A stretch of DNA of 64,000 nucleotides from Firmicutes bacterium HGW-Firmicutes-7 (GCA_002841375.1 PGZO01000017.1:19587-83586), one strand, 5' to 3'. Positions 26,023 to 36,446 are shown, counted from the stretch's first letter. Made by a program: numbers and translations. Notes: generated from the sequence alone by a model not told the origin.

Positions 26023-27528
26023 GTGTCTGAATACATATTAGAACTTAAAGGTATTACAAAAATATTCCCCGGAGTTAAAGCGCTTGATCGTGTAGAGTTT
26101 AAGCTTAAACGTGGACAAATCCATGCCTTAATGGGTGAGAACGGTGCGGGCAAATCTACCTTTATCAAGGTTATTACAGGAGTACTCACGCCTAATGAAG
26201 GTGAAATCTACTTGGATGGCCAAAAGATCAGCTTTAAGAATCCAAAAGAAGCTCAACATATGGGTATTGCGGCTATTTACCAACACGTTACCTGTTATCC
26301 AGATTTAACAGTAACTGAAAATATTTTTATGGGCCATGAGAAAGTGCAAAAGAGAACTAAAAGGATTTTGTGGAAAGAAATGCATGAAGAAGCAAAGGTG
26401 CTTCTTGATGAACTTTGTGCTAATTTTGAACCTAAAGTGCTAATGGGCTCATTGAGTGTTGCTCAGCAACAAATTGTTGAGATCGCTAAGGCATTATCTA
26501 CAAATGCTAAAATCATCATTATGGATGAACCAACAGCAGCTTTAACAAAAAAAGAAAGCGAAGAGCTTTATAGAATTACTGAAAAACTAAGAGATCAGGG
26601 TGCCGCCATCATATTTATATCTCATCGATTTGAAGATATGTATCGCCTAGCAAGCGAAGTAACCGTTTTTAGAGATGCCAAATACATAGGCACTTGGCTT
26701 GTTAATGAAATCACTAATGAAAATCTTATTGTTGCAATGGTGGGTCGTGAAATTACTCAACTCTATCCTAAAAAGGAAGCGATAATTGGTGAAGAGATAC
26801 TTCGATTAGAAGGACTTTCTAAAACCGGGTACTTCAAGGATATCTCTTTTTCAGTAAAAAAAGGTGAGATTGTAGGCTTAACCGGACTTGTAGGCGCAGG
26901 TCGTAGTGAAGTTATTCAAGCGATGACTGGGCTTATGTCATATGACAGTGGTAAAATTTACTTTGAAAATAAAGAAGTTGAAATTAAAAATCCTCTAACT
27001 GCAATGCAACTCGGAATTGGTTATTTGCCAGAAGACAGACAAAAACAAGGGTTAATTTTAGAATGGGGAATAGGTAGGAATATCACCTTACCAACACTTG
27101 ATAGATGTAGCACCAAAGGCTGGATGAATGAAGGCGTAGAGGCAGTTATGGCGAAAGAGTTGCTAGAAAAAGTGGAAGTAAAAGCTAATAGTGTTTTTGA
27201 TTTAGCGAGTTCTTTGTCTGGTGGTAACCAACAAAAAGTAGTAGTTGCAAAATTACTATCAGCAGATTTAAAGGTGATCATTTTAGATGAACCTACCAAA
27301 GGTGTGGATGTAGGTTCGAAGTCAGCCATTCATGAAATCATTAATGACTTAGCTTGTAAAGGCTATGGTGTAATCATGATTTCATCAGAAATGCCTGAAA
27401 TCCTTGGTATGAGTGATAAAGTTGTGATTATGCGGGAAGGTAAAGTGACTGCCATTATGGACCGCGAACAAACAACACAAGAACTTATTCTTGAATCAGC
27501 TATGATGAATCAAGCAGATTTTTCATAA
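26023..27528 (+). CDS. Sugar ABC transporter ATP-binding protein (RbsA/RhaT type)
   Basis: 501 residues, GTG start after AAGGGAG. Two ABC cassettes in one chain: first Walker A GENGAGKSTFIK and signature LSVAQQQIVEIAKAL; second, degenerate P-loop GLVGAGRSEVIQ with signature LSGGNQQKVVVAKLL and DEPTKGVDVG. This asymmetric double ATPase is typical of ribose/rhamnose-class CUT2 importers. It is followed by two permeases, a binding protein and rhaM, so it is probably the L-rhamnose (or related deoxysugar) importer. Confidence 0.93.
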   Translation: MSEYILELKGITKIFPGVKALDRVEFKLKRGQIHALMGENGAGKSTFIKVITGVLTPNEGEIYLDGQKISFKNPKEAQHMGIAAIYQHVTCYPDLTVTENIFMGHEKVQKRTKRILWKEMHEEAKVLLDELCANFEPKVLMGSLSVAQQQIVEIAKALSTNAKIIIMDEPTAALTKKESEELYRITEKLRDQGAAIIFISHRFEDMYRLASEVTVFRDAKYIGTWLVNEITNENLIVAMVGREITQLYPKKEAIIGEEILRLEGLSKTGYFKDISFSVKKGEIVGLTGLVGAGRSEVIQAMTGLMSYDSGKIYFENKEVEIKNPLTAMQLGIGYLPEDRQKQGLILEWGIGRNITLPTLDRCSTKGWMNEGVEAVMAKELLEKVEVKANSVFDLASSLSGGNQQKVVVAKLLSADLKVIILDEPTKGVDVGSKSAIHEIINDLACKGYGVIMISSEMPEILGMSDKVVIMREGKVTAIMDREQTTQELILESAMMNQADFS

Positions 27529-27615
27529 CAAAAATCCCATGAGGCAAATTCGGTTTTTCGTAAAATAAGCAACAAAACTATTATATGAAGTACAAAACAA
27601 AGAAAGGGAAGGCAT

Positions 27616-28623
27616 ATGACAGAAAATAAAGTGATAAAGCAAATAAAAGGATTAGACATTGCTAAATTTAGAGAGCTTGGTTTAGTCATCTTCATTATCA
27701 TTCTTTCGCTTGCCGTTCAAATAAGAAATCCAAGGTTTTTAACTCTTGAAAATCTGAACGACATGTTAACAAATACGGCTATTTTAGGAATTTTGGCAGT
27801 AGGCATGATGTTGGTTATCATTACGAGGGGAATTGATCTATCCGTTGGATCGACAATAGCATTATCAGGTATGATTACTGCCCTCACAGTCAGTACGTAT
27901 CCCGATATGAATCCAATATTAGCGGTATTACTTGGCACCTTGATTGGCCTTGTATGTGGTAGTGTTGTAGGTTTATTAATTTCTAAGGTCGGGATTTTAC
28001 CCATTATAGCGTCGTTAGGTTTTATGAATATTTTTAGAGGTCTTACCTTTATGACAAGTGGTGGAAAGTGGATTAGTGCCCATCAAATGCCGGTTAGTTT
28101 TAAGGCTATTGCAACCAGTAAAGTATTAGGTATTAATACGTTAATTGTAATAGCGATCGTGACTTACATAGTAGCTTATTATTTCATTAATCATACACGG
28201 ACAGGTCGACAAATCTATGCGGTAGGTAGTAATCCCGAGTCTGCAAAAATTAGTGGGATCAATACTGATAAAATACTTTGGATGGTTTATGCCATTATGG
28301 GTGCGCTTTCAGGTTTGGCAGGTGTTTTGTGGGTTTCAAAATTCGCCTCTGCGCAGGGAGATACAGCAGAAGGTTATGTAATGAATGTCATTGCAGCTTG
28401 TGTGCTAGGGGGTGTAAGTATTTCAGGTGGTTCCGGTAAGATTTCTGGCATTATCTTAGGCACTTTGCTTCTTGGTATTTTAAATAATGCGTTACCACTT
28501 ATGCTGGTTTCACCTTTTTGGCAGAATGCCATTCAAGGGTTTATTATCCTTATAGCGGTTCTTGTAAATGCACTTGTAAAACGAAACATTACAAAACAAA
28601 ATCTCATGAGGAGGAAAATATAG
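27616..28623 (+). CDS. Sugar ABC transporter permease 1 (RbsC/RhaP type)
   Basis: 335 residues, about 9-10 hydrophobic helices. The CUT2 permease signature region is ISGINTDKILWMVYAIMGAL and AACVLGGVSISGGSGKISG. The ATG follows AAAGGGAAGG. Paired with a second permease immediately downstream, as in rhaPQ. Confidence 0.92.
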   Translation: MTENKVIKQIKGLDIAKFRELGLVIFIIILSLAVQIRNPRFLTLENLNDMLTNTAILGILAVGMMLVIITRGIDLSVGSTIALSGMITALTVSTYPDMNPILAVLLGTLIGLVCGSVVGLLISKVGILPIIASLGFMNIFRGLTFMTSGGKWISAHQMPVSFKAIATSKVLGINTLIVIAIVTYIVAYYFINHTRTGRQIYAVGSNPESAKISGINTDKILWMVYAIMGALSGLAGVLWVSKFASAQGDTAEGYVMNVIAACVLGGVSISGGSGKISGIILGTLLLGILNNALPLMLVSPFWQNAIQGFIILIAVLVNALVKRNITKQNLMRRKI

Positions 28624-28625
28624 CC

Positions 28626-29621
28626 ATGGCACAAAGAAACATATTAGCTAAGAAACAATTTAGCATAAAGAGCTTCTTCTTCCAATGGGAATGGTTACTT
28701 GTTATTGTATTTATCTTAATTAACGTAATGAATGCAAATATATCAGATTATTATTTGAATCCAACACTATTATTGGATGCAACAATGACCTTTTTAGACA
28801 AAGCGTTATTAGTACTTCCTATGGTCTTTATCTTGGTCCTAGGTGATATTGATATATCTGTTGCCTCGACAATTGCGTTATCTTCAGTCGTTATGGCAGT
28901 GCTCTATAATCTCGGTGTACCAATGCCAGTAGCTATATTGTTTTGTCTACTTGTAGGAACACTTTGTGGTTATATCAATGGAATTTTATTGACAAAATTC
29001 AAAGAGCTTTCAGCAGTTATAGTAACACTTTCAACTATGATTATCTTCAGAGGGATTGCTTACATCATTTTAGAAGATCAAGCAGCTGGAAAATTCCCGA
29101 AATGGTTTAACTTCTTAAGCTGGGGATATATGGGGAAAATACCTTTTATCTTAATTGTATTTGTCATTTTGGCCATTATCTTTGGTCTGTTATTGCATAA
29201 AACTACATTTGGTAGACGTATTTTTGCCATGGGTAATAATATTGAAGCTTGCCGTTTTTCAGGCGTTCAAGTAGATAAAATAAAGGTTATCGTTTTTACC
29301 TTAACGGGCTTAATGGCTGGTGTTACCGCAATATTTTTAACTTCTAGAATGGGTAGCACTAGACCCAATGTGGCAATGGGATATGAACTAGATATTATTG
29401 CGATGGCTGTTTTGGGTGGTGTTAGTACTGCAGGTGGAAAAGGTCGTATGATCGGTGCCATTCTAGCCATCTTCATTATAGGATTTTTGAGATATGGCTT
29501 AGGCTTAATTAATATACCAGCACAAGCACTGCTCATTATATTAGGACTTTTATTAATTGTTTCAGTTATGATTCCAAATCTAAAGGGTCGATTTCAAACG
29601 CTTCGTAAAGTAAAGTCATAA
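28626..29621 (+). CDS. Sugar ABC transporter permease 2 (RbsC/RhaQ type)
   Basis: 331 residues from the ATG at 28626 (GAGGAGGAAAA upstream, within the end of the first permease gene). An upstream in-frame start would overlap that gene by over 100 bases. Multi-pass protein with the CUT2 signature AMAVLGGVSTAGGKGRMIG and the cytoplasmic loop FSGVQVDKIKVIVFTLTGL. Its N-terminal extension MAQRNILAKKQFSIKSF is basic and cytoplasmic. Likely forms a heterodimeric channel with permease 1. Confidence 0.92.
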   Translation: MAQRNILAKKQFSIKSFFFQWEWLLVIVFILINVMNANISDYYLNPTLLLDATMTFLDKALLVLPMVFILVLGDIDISVASTIALSSVVMAVLYNLGVPMPVAILFCLLVGTLCGYINGILLTKFKELSAVIVTLSTMIIFRGIAYIILEDQAAGKFPKWFNFLSWGYMGKIPFILIVFVILAIIFGLLLHKTTFGRRIFAMGNNIEACRFSGVQVDKIKVIVFTLTGLMAGVTAIFLTSRMGSTRPNVAMGYELDIIAMAVLGGVSTAGGKGRMIGAILAIFIIGFLRYGLGLINIPAQALLIILGLLLIVSVMIPNLKGRFQTLRKVKS

Positions 29622-29697
29622 ATTAATATATGTTATAGAACGGGGAACTGTTTTATATAGATTCATTAATCTTTCGACAAATAAAAGGAGAATGGAA

Positions 29698-30759
29698 ATG
29701 AAAAAATTAATATCATTGTTATTATCACTCATGCTTGTAGCAACTTTAATTACTGCTTGTGGGGAAAAAAAGGTTGAAGAACCAGTAACATCAACTGAAA
29801 AAGAAACAAAAACTGAAACGGAGACAAAAGGGGAAAAAGTAAAATTTGCAATTATCGTTAAAAACACAGGTAATCCATACAATGAGAAAGAAATGGAAGG
29901 CTTTGTAAAAGCAATTGAAGAACTTGGTGGCGAAGTAATATTAAAGGCACCTGATCAACCAACTGCTGAAGCTCAAATTCAAATGATCGAAGAATTAATT
30001 GCTCAAAATGTAGCAGCTATCGCAATTGCTGCGAATGATCCAGACGCATTACAACCTGCACTACAAAAAGCTATGGATAAAGGAATCAAAGTATTATCTT
30101 TAGACTCAGCAGTTAATGCAGATAGTAGAATGGTACACGTTAACCAAGCTGATCCGACAGCTATAGGAACTAGCTTAGTTGCTGGTATTTCAGAAATGAT
30201 GGGTGGAACAGGCCAATTTGCAATTTTAAGTGCGACTTCTCAAGCTACTAACCAAAACGCTTGGATTGAAGTTATGAAAGATGACTTAGTTAATTATCCC
30301 GACATCGAACTAGTTAAAGTAGCTTATGGTGATGATTTAAGAGACAAATCTGTTTCCGAAACAGAAGCTTTATTACAATCATACCCAAATCTTAAAGGTA
30401 TTGTTGCTCCTACAACTGTAGGTGTTGCTGCAGCTGGAAAAGTATTAACAGACAAAGGTCTTAAGGGCACAGTACAATTAACTGGTCTTGGTTTGCCAAG
30501 TGAAATGGCTGAATACATTGAAAGTGGAGTTTGTGAATGGATGTACTTATGGAATCCAATTGATGTAGGATACCTTGCTGGTTATGCAGCCGCTGCACTT
30601 GTAGACGGAACAATCACCGGCGCTGAAGGCGACAAATTTAAAGCTGGTACGCTAGGCGAAAAATCTATTATCACAGTTGGCGACGGTACAGAAATCATGT
30701 TAGGCGATCCTTTCAAATTCGACGCAGGTAACATTGGAGAATGGAAAGCTGTATACTAA
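29698..30759 (+). CDS. Sugar ABC transporter substrate-binding lipoprotein (RhaS type)
   Basis: 353 residues from the ATG at 29698, which has AAAGGAG at the right distance; an ATG at 29692 is too close to it. Lipoprotein signal with lipobox LITAC (Cys about 22) and an acidic, Thr/Glu-rich linker. A type I periplasmic-binding fold follows (KFAIIVKNTGNPYNEKEMEG...), of the ribose/rhamnose-binding class. The operon position before rhaM supports L-rhamnose as ligand. Confidence 0.92.
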   Translation: MKKLISLLLSLMLVATLITACGEKKVEEPVTSTEKETKTETETKGEKVKFAIIVKNTGNPYNEKEMEGFVKAIEELGGEVILKAPDQPTAEAQIQMIEELIAQNVAAIAIAANDPDALQPALQKAMDKGIKVLSLDSAVNADSRMVHVNQADPTAIGTSLVAGISEMMGGTGQFAILSATSQATNQNAWIEVMKDDLVNYPDIELVKVAYGDDLRDKSVSETEALLQSYPNLKGIVAPTTVGVAAAGKVLTDKGLKGTVQLTGLGLPSEMAEYIESGVCEWMYLWNPIDVGYLAGYAAAALVDGTITGAEGDKFKAGTLGEKSIITVGDGTEIMLGDPFKFDAGNIGEWKAVY

Positions 30760-30787
30760 AATAAAGATATAACTATTAATAGAAAGA

Positions 30788-30817
30788 AAATACCTCCAGC
30801 TGTTACTGGGGGTATTT
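30788..30817 (+). terminator. Hairpin between binding protein gene and rhaM
   Basis: AAATACCTCCAG pairs with CTGGGGGTATTT (one G-T pair) across a 6-base loop, with no long T-run. Probably a partial terminator or mRNA-stabilising hairpin that keeps binding-protein mRNA in excess. Confidence 0.6.
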
Positions 30818-30852
30818 GACTCTAATATGTTAATGGATTGGAGACTTGAATT

Positions 30853-31179
30853 ATGAATAGAAGTAATAAATTTGCTTGGACTTGGAAGGTTAAACAAGAA
30901 TGCCTAGAGGAATATGTGAAGATGCATTTAGATCCTTGGGATGAAATCATGGTAGAGCACAGCAAAGCCGGTATAAAAAATTACTCGATTTTTAGAAATG
31001 ACAATCAATTTTTTTACTGTTTTGAGTGTGATGATGTTCCAAGTGCCTTTACCTATATTGAAAAAAGTGAGGCTTGTAATAGGTGGAATGCCATTACTTC
31101 AAAAATGGTTGAAGGTTCTTTTGATTTTAATGAAGCAGAATCAATTAAACCAATGAAAGAAATATTCTACTTAGCCTAA
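30853..31179 (+). CDS. rhaM: L-rhamnose mutarotase
   Basis: 108 residues, the RhaM/YiiL family (DUF718). Interconverts alpha and beta L-rhamnopyranose so that the isomerase gets the right anomer. Recognisable features: FAWTWKVKQECLEEYVKMH with the catalytic-region histidine, the GIKNYSIFRNDNQFFYCFE strand pair and the C-terminal MKEIFYLA. Its presence next to the ABC genes ties the transporter to L-rhamnose. Confidence 0.93.
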   Translation: MNRSNKFAWTWKVKQECLEEYVKMHLDPWDEIMVEHSKAGIKNYSIFRNDNQFFYCFECDDVPSAFTYIEKSEACNRWNAITSKMVEGSFDFNEAESIKPMKEIFYLA

Positions 31180-31269
31180 TAAAGTCGTCATAAAAGAAGG
31201 ATTTAGTCTGCTAGCCTCTTTGTTTGGGTTTTGGCTGAAGGGGTATAACTGATAAAGATGGAGGAAAAC

Positions 31270-33030
31270 ATGAAGAAAAAAAGCATGGTACAAGACGCAC
31301 AAGGAAGTATAGGGTCTATGAAATGGTTAAATAATTTTAAGATGATACAAAAACTACTTAGTGCGTTTATATTAATTTCCATTCTTATTGCAGTTATTAG
31401 CGTGATTGGTATCTTGAATATGAATAAAATCAATAACAATGCGATCAGGATGTATGAGCAAAATCTACTTGCAGTAGATAAAATCCATATGATCAGAGGA
31501 AGTGTAACAAGTGTGAAATTCGATTTACTTACATTAATTGATGAAGGAAACAAGTCTTCAGTAAAAGAAACTACAGATCGAATTCTTCAAGGTTTTACTG
31601 ATAATGCTAAGGATATGACACAGCTTGAGGATATGCAGCTTAGTACATCATCAAGAGAAATTATTAATGATCTTAAAACGAATATGGATGAATATCAAGC
31701 TATTCATGAACAGATTTCTTCTTTAGTTCGAGACGGTAGATATTATGAAGCGAAGGGTATGTATCCGAGAACCGCTAAGAATAGTGAAAAGATGTATATA
31801 GCTCTAGATGAGCTCTTAAACTATAGCGTGCAAGAAGCCTATGATTCTAACGAAATGAATAAAACAACATACAAGAGTTCCTCAAAAATAATGATAATGA
31901 TTAGTGTTTTTTCGCTTATTCTAGGTATTTCACTTGGTTTAATTATTTCCTTTAATACTTCAAAAAGATTGAAACAACTTGTACGGTTTGCACATACCTT
32001 TGGGGATGGAGATTTGTCGCATCAGCTGAAATTTGCAGGTAAGGATGAACTGACTGAGCTCGGGTCAGCCATGAATAAAGCAATTACTAATAACAGAGAT
32101 CTTCTATCGGAAATCATAATGGGTTCTGAAGATATCAGTGCTTCAAGTCAAGAACTATCTTCGACAATAGAAGAAGTTGCCTCTACAATGGAAACAATTC
32201 ATATATCCGCCATTGAAATATCGAAAGGTGCCCAAGATTTGAGCATCACGACTGAAGAGGTTAGCGCTGCTGCTGAAGAAATCAATACAACCACCTCCCA
32301 ATTAGATCTTAAAGCAAAAGATGGAAGTAAATCAGCAGAACAGATAGCAATACGTGCTAAGGAAACTAAGGATAGAGGCGCAAGTTCATTTGAACGCGCT
32401 AATAGTATTTACATAGAAAGACATCGTAAGATTATTGAAGCTATAAAAGCAGGTGAAATTGTTGGAGAAGTTCAGACGATGGCATTATCTATTGGTTCAA
32501 TAGCAGATCAAACCAATTTATTGGCTCTCAATGCAACGATAGAAGCAGCCCGAGCTGGCGAATATGGCAAAGGGTTTTCAGTAGTAGCAGATGAGATTAG
32601 AAAGCTAGCTGAACAATCTACTACAGCAGTTACACGCATCACGAATATTGTTCAACAGGTTCAGTTGGCCTTTAATCATTTATCGGATAATGCCCATGAG
32701 ATATTGAACTTTATTGAGAAAAGTGTAAAGCCTGACTATCAATTGCTCATGGAAACGGGGCTACAATATGAAAAAGATGCCCGTTTTATTAACAATATGA
32801 CCGAAGAAATTGAAGTTTCCACAAAAACAATGATGGAAACAATCAATCAAGTTGCTGCAGCAATGCAAAGTGTATCTGCTACAGCGGGAGAATCTGCTGC
32901 TGGTTCAGATGGTATTGTACTCGGCATAAAAGAAACAACTATAGCTGTCGATGAGATGGCAAAGATGGCGCTAAACCAAGCGGACCTGGCAGAAAAGCTG
33001 AATCAAATGGTACAAAGGTTTAAAGTATAG
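31270..33030 (+). CDS. Methyl-accepting chemotaxis protein
   Basis: 586 residues from the ATG at 31270 (ATGGAGGAAAAC upstream; that ATG at 31258 is part of the ribosome site). First membrane helix about 27-50 ([20 protein letters not shown]), an extracytoplasmic four-helix-type domain of ~150 residues, second helix ([20 protein letters not shown]), HAMP, then the cytoplasmic coiled coil. The signalling tip [20 protein letters not shown] is intact. Its place between rhaM and an isomerase gene in the sugar operon suggests taxis toward the same sugar, perhaps through the binding protein. Confidence 0.93.
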   Translation: MKKKSMVQDAQGSIGSMKWLNNFKMIQKLLSAFILISILIAVISVIGILNMNKINNNAIRMYEQNLLAVDKIHMIRGSVTSVKFDLLTLIDEGNKSSVKETTDRILQGFTDNAKDMTQLEDMQLSTSSREIINDLKTNMDEYQAIHEQISSLVRDGRYYEAKGMYPRTAKNSEKMYIALDELLNYSVQEAYDSNEMNKTTYKSSSKIMIMISVFSLILGISLGLIISFNTSKRLKQLVRFAHTFGDGDLSHQLKFAGKDELTELGSAMNKAITNNRDLLSEIIMGSEDISASSQELSSTIEEVASTMETIHISAIEISKGAQDLSITTEEVSAAAEEINTTTSQLDLKAKDGSKSAEQIAIRAKETKDRGASSFERANSIYIERHRKIIEAIKAGEIVGEVQTMALSIGSIADQTNLLALNATIEAARAGEYGKGFSVVADEIRKLAEQSTTAVTRITNIVQQVQLAFNHLSDNAHEILNFIEKSVKPDYQLLMETGLQYEKDARFINNMTEEIEVSTKTMMETINQVAAAMQSVSATAGESAAGSDGIVLGIKETTIAVDEMAKMALNQADLAEKLNQMVQRFKV

Positions 33031-33107
33031 AGCGATACAAAAAAGGCTGCTAATAAAGATTAGGTAAACTTAAAATAATCGTATTACAGTCTAAAGGAGG
33101 CAATCAA

Positions 33108-34622
33108 ATGGTAGAAAGAATTTTTGAATCTATTAAGGCATTGCATAAAGCAAAAGTAGGTTTATATACAATTGGACATCCAACCTATTGGGTTCAATTT
33201 GATGGTTTAGAGGATCGATTAATTCAATATGGAAAATTTATTGAAACACAACTCAGTCAGTGGGGTGAGGTGTTCAATTATGGCATGATCGATAGTAGAG
33301 ATAAAAGTGAGGCGGCAGGTAGATGGTTCAACGAGAACAATGTAGACTTACTCATTTGCTTTGCTGGAACCTACGCCATGAGTGCAGATCACATTGCGAC
33401 ACCGCAAATATGTAAAAAGCCAGTCATTGTTCTTAATTTACAGCCAGCTGCAAGCATTAATTATGAGAAGACGACAACAGGAGAATGGTTAGCGAATTGT
33501 GGCGCATGCTGTGTTCCCGAGATCTCCAATGCATTTGAAAGAACGGGTATTGATTTTAGAGTGGTGTCAGGACTACTTGGCCTGAAAGAAACGCCAGAAA
33601 TTTCTTTAGCAGATGAAGTCACTTATAATCATCCTGATGCTATAGAAGCATGGCATGAAATTGAAGAGTGGTTGAGAGCAGCGTCGGTTATGAGGACTTT
33701 ACAATATAGTAAAATGGGCTTTATAGGTCATACCTACCCTGGCATGTTGGATATGTACAGTGACTTTACGATGCTTCAGGGGCAAACAGGTATGCATGTA
33801 GAAATTCTTGAAATGTGTGATTTGGAAAAATTAGTTAAAGAAGTAACAGTGGAAGAAAGGGCAAAGAAACTAGATGAAGTCAAAAAGATGTTCATTATCA
33901 GTGAGGATTCTCCAGCAGATCCTTTGGCAAAGAAACCAACGGAGAAGCAATTAGATTGGGCCTGCACAATGGCAGTAGCACAAGAAAAAATGGTTCGAAA
34001 ATTTAATCTAGATGCCCTCACTTATTATTATAGAGGTTTAGATGGAAACAATCTTCAACATATTCAAGAAGGTTTTATACTAGGTCATTCACTTCTGACA
34101 GCACAAGGTATTCCTTGCGCAGGGGAAGGCGATATGAAAACGGCTATTGCTATGAAAATATGTGACATACTAGATGTAGGTGGTAGCTTCTGTGAAATTG
34201 TTGTAGGTGACTTTAAGGACCAAACAATATTATTAGGACATGATGGACCTTTTCATATTGCCATATCAGATGGAAAGCCAGTACTTCGAGGACTCGGTTT
34301 ATTCCATGGTAAAAGTGGATCAGGCATTTCCATAGAGGCAACGGTTAAAAAAGGAGATATCACCACCTTAGGTATTACACAGACAAATGAAGGTAAACTC
34401 AAGATGATCGTGAGTCAAGGTGTAGCAACTCATGGACCCGTTATGAGAATTGGGAACACCATGACACCTGTTCAGTTCTCCCTTGGACCAAGATTATTTA
34501 TGAATAAATGGTTTAAGGAAGCGCCAACCCATCACTGCGCAATGTCTATTGGGAAAAATGGTAGACTTTTTGAAAAGGTGGCAGACCTCATGGGTATGGA
34601 GTTTCAAATTATATGTGAGTAA
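33108..34622 (+). CDS. L-fucose/L-arabinose isomerase family protein
   Basis: 504 residues. Resembles the fucose/arabinose-isomerase fold: an N-terminal Rossmann-like domain (GLYTIGHPTYWVQFDGLEDR), a middle domain with FIGHTYPGMLDMYSDFT, and a C-terminal metal-site region with GEGDMKTAIAMK and HCAMSIGK. An AAAGGAGG site precedes the ATG. It is the last gene of the deoxysugar cluster. Because rhaA already isomerises rhamnose, this enzyme probably handles a second aldose (fucose, arabinose or a modified deoxysugar); the substrate is not determinable here. Confidence 0.82.
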   Translation: MVERIFESIKALHKAKVGLYTIGHPTYWVQFDGLEDRLIQYGKFIETQLSQWGEVFNYGMIDSRDKSEAAGRWFNENNVDLLICFAGTYAMSADHIATPQICKKPVIVLNLQPAASINYEKTTTGEWLANCGACCVPEISNAFERTGIDFRVVSGLLGLKETPEISLADEVTYNHPDAIEAWHEIEEWLRAASVMRTLQYSKMGFIGHTYPGMLDMYSDFTMLQGQTGMHVEILEMCDLEKLVKEVTVEERAKKLDEVKKMFIISEDSPADPLAKKPTEKQLDWACTMAVAQEKMVRKFNLDALTYYYRGLDGNNLQHIQEGFILGHSLLTAQGIPCAGEGDMKTAIAMKICDILDVGGSFCEIVVGDFKDQTILLGHDGPFHIAISDGKPVLRGLGLFHGKSGSGISIEATVKKGDITTLGITQTNEGKLKMIVSQGVATHGPVMRIGNTMTPVQFSLGPRLFMNKWFKEAPTHHCAMSIGKNGRLFEKVADLMGMEFQIICE

Positions 34623-34975
34623 TAATCCTAGATCATAAGTATATTCATTGTTTTTCTTAGAGGCTATACCATGTGTTCACTAACGCAGCAGGATGCGAAG
34701 CGACCCGAATTACGCGCAAAACGCGCGTCTGAGGCAAGAGAACACATTGTATAGTCTCTTTTTTGACAGTGAAATTAGTATATATCCTATTAATGGAGAA
34801 ACTGTCACACAAATGCCATAATAATTTCTTGGAAATTACTTTACAAATATTATGAATTTTGGTAAACTTAATCAAGTTGTTACAAAAGTGTTTCGATAGT
34901 ATTTACAAATGATTACGAAATGATAAATAAAGATGAAAGTACAGCATCAAACATAGACTTGCGGAGGAAATAACA
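34623..34975 (+). other. 353-base gap holding a long hairpin
   Basis: The first third is a 20-bp inverted repeat with a structured ~60-base loop (see separate entry). The remaining 200 bases are AT-rich and probably contain the promoter of the peptidase gene, though no clear -35/-10 pair stands out. Confidence 0.5.
34659..34766 (+). terminator. Long-stem terminator with a GC-rich structured loop
   Basis: AGAGGCTATACCATGTGTTC (34659-34678) pairs with GAACACATTGTATAGTCTCT (34740-34759) with one mismatch and one G-T pair, followed by TTTTTT. The 61-base loop has a second hairpin ACGCGC-AAAA-CGCGCGT. Most terminators have loops under 15 bases, so this is either an insertion into a terminator or a structured RNA ending in one. 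Confidence 0.75.
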
Positions 34976-36367
34976 ATGATAAGTTTTGGGTCATCAATTT
35001 TAAACAATAGCAAAAAGGTGCATATTGGAGTTGGCATCCTTTTCCTTACAATAATTCTAGTGGTATTTGTAGGAATAAGCGTAAACGCTTCCAAAGATAA
35101 GACGATATATGGAATTTATTTAGGAAATAAAGAAATAGGTTATGTAAAAAATCAAGATATAATTGAATTAGCAGTACAGGATGCAATAGATCAGCTAGAA
35201 GATAAGTTGGGAACTAAGATTTTAATAGAGAGTAAACTTATGATTGAGCCGATTCAACAGATTCAACACAACCTTAAAGATGATAAAGAATTAGCAGATA
35301 AATTGTTCAACACGTTATTAGCGAATGAGGATTATTATAAGATACAAGCGTATGAGATATTAATTGATAATGCCACAAAAGTTATTGTTAATGATCAAGT
35401 GACAGCTACGCTAGTTCTAGAAGAAATAAAAGATTCATATATACCAACTGAAAACAAAGAAAATATTCAGGAAGTAAGTATTATAGAAAGCGTAACAAAG
35501 ACGCCCGAATATGCATTAAAAGCTGATATTATGACTAAAGACGAGGCTAAAACGAAGCTACTTGAAACCACAGAGGAAAAAAAAGTGTATGCCATAAATG
35601 AAGGAGATACTTTGTCCGAGATTGCGTATGCGAATAAAATACAATTAGAAGAATTATTGAAGTTAAACCCTGAACTGAAGGACGATAATGTTTTGAAAAT
35701 TGGACAAGAAATAAACTTAATGATACCAAAATCTAAGGTATCTGTTCGTACAAAAGAAACAACTGTATATGTGGAGCCCATTGAAAAAGCAGTAGAATAT
35801 CAATATGATGCCAACCAGTATACAAATTATAGTGATACTATTCAGCAGGGAAAAGAGGGTGTAAAAGAAGTTACAGCTACGGTTACGCGCATTAATGGCT
35901 TAGAAGAGAGAATAGATATCGATGCAGAGAAAGTGTTAGAAGAACCGCTTAACATAATTATTGTAGTTGGAACAAAAAAAATACCACTTAAGCAGGCAAC
36001 AGGTAGTTATCAAATGCCTGTAAAGGGTGTGATTACATCCACATTTGGTCCAAGGTGGGGAACGTTTCATGAAGGGCTTGACATTGCTGCACCAACGGGC
36101 ACTCGAATAAGTGCAGCTGATGGAGGTACAGTAATATATTCTGGTTGGAATAATGGTGGGTATGGATACTTAGTAAAAGTTGATCATGGAAAAGGATTTG
36201 TTACATACTATGCGCATAACAGTAAGCTTTTAGTTGAAGTTGGTCAGAAAGTTGCAAAGGGCGAAGTGATAGCTGCTGTAGGAAGCACCGGAAACAGTAC
36301 CGGTCCCCACTTACACTTTGAAATTCGCAAAAATGGAAATCCACAAAATCCTTATAACTACTTATAA
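34976..36367 (+). CDS. Membrane-anchored M23 peptidase with LysM and G5 domains
   Basis: 463 residues. One N-terminal membrane helix (IGVGILFLTIILVVFVGISV) is followed by a ~150-residue extracytoplasmic region. A LysM motif (VYAINEGDTLSEIAYANKIQ, ~200-245) and a G5-like domain (~270-335) follow. The C-terminal M23 endopeptidase has zinc motifs HEGLD and HLHFEIR plus GNSTGP. Peptidoglycan hydrolase of the SpoIIQ/lysostaphin-like LytM class, acting outside the cell in wall remodelling. Monocistronic with its own terminator. Confidence 0.93.
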   Translation: MISFGSSILNNSKKVHIGVGILFLTIILVVFVGISVNASKDKTIYGIYLGNKEIGYVKNQDIIELAVQDAIDQLEDKLGTKILIESKLMIEPIQQIQHNLKDDKELADKLFNTLLANEDYYKIQAYEILIDNATKVIVNDQVTATLVLEEIKDSYIPTENKENIQEVSIIESVTKTPEYALKADIMTKDEAKTKLLETTEEKKVYAINEGDTLSEIAYANKIQLEELLKLNPELKDDNVLKIGQEINLMIPKSKVSVRTKETTVYVEPIEKAVEYQYDANQYTNYSDTIQQGKEGVKEVTATVTRINGLEERIDIDAEKVLEEPLNIIIVVGTKKIPLKQATGSYQMPVKGVITSTFGPRWGTFHEGLDIAAPTGTRISAADGGTVIYSGWNNGGYGYLVKVDHGKGFVTYYAHNSKLLVEVGQKVAKGEVIAAVGSTGNSTGPHLHFEIRKNGNPQNPYNYL

Positions 36368-36404
36368 AAAACTATACAAAGGTTAATTCCTCTTTTTTGA
36401 ATGG

Positions 36405-36446
36405 TTCCTGCAAGTCTAATAATGAGACTATGCAGGAATTTTTATT
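36405..36446 (+). terminator. Terminator of the M23 peptidase gene
   Basis: TTCCTGCA and AGTCT pair with AGACT and TGCAGGAA across an AATAATG loop, followed by TTTTTATT. Confidence 0.9.
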
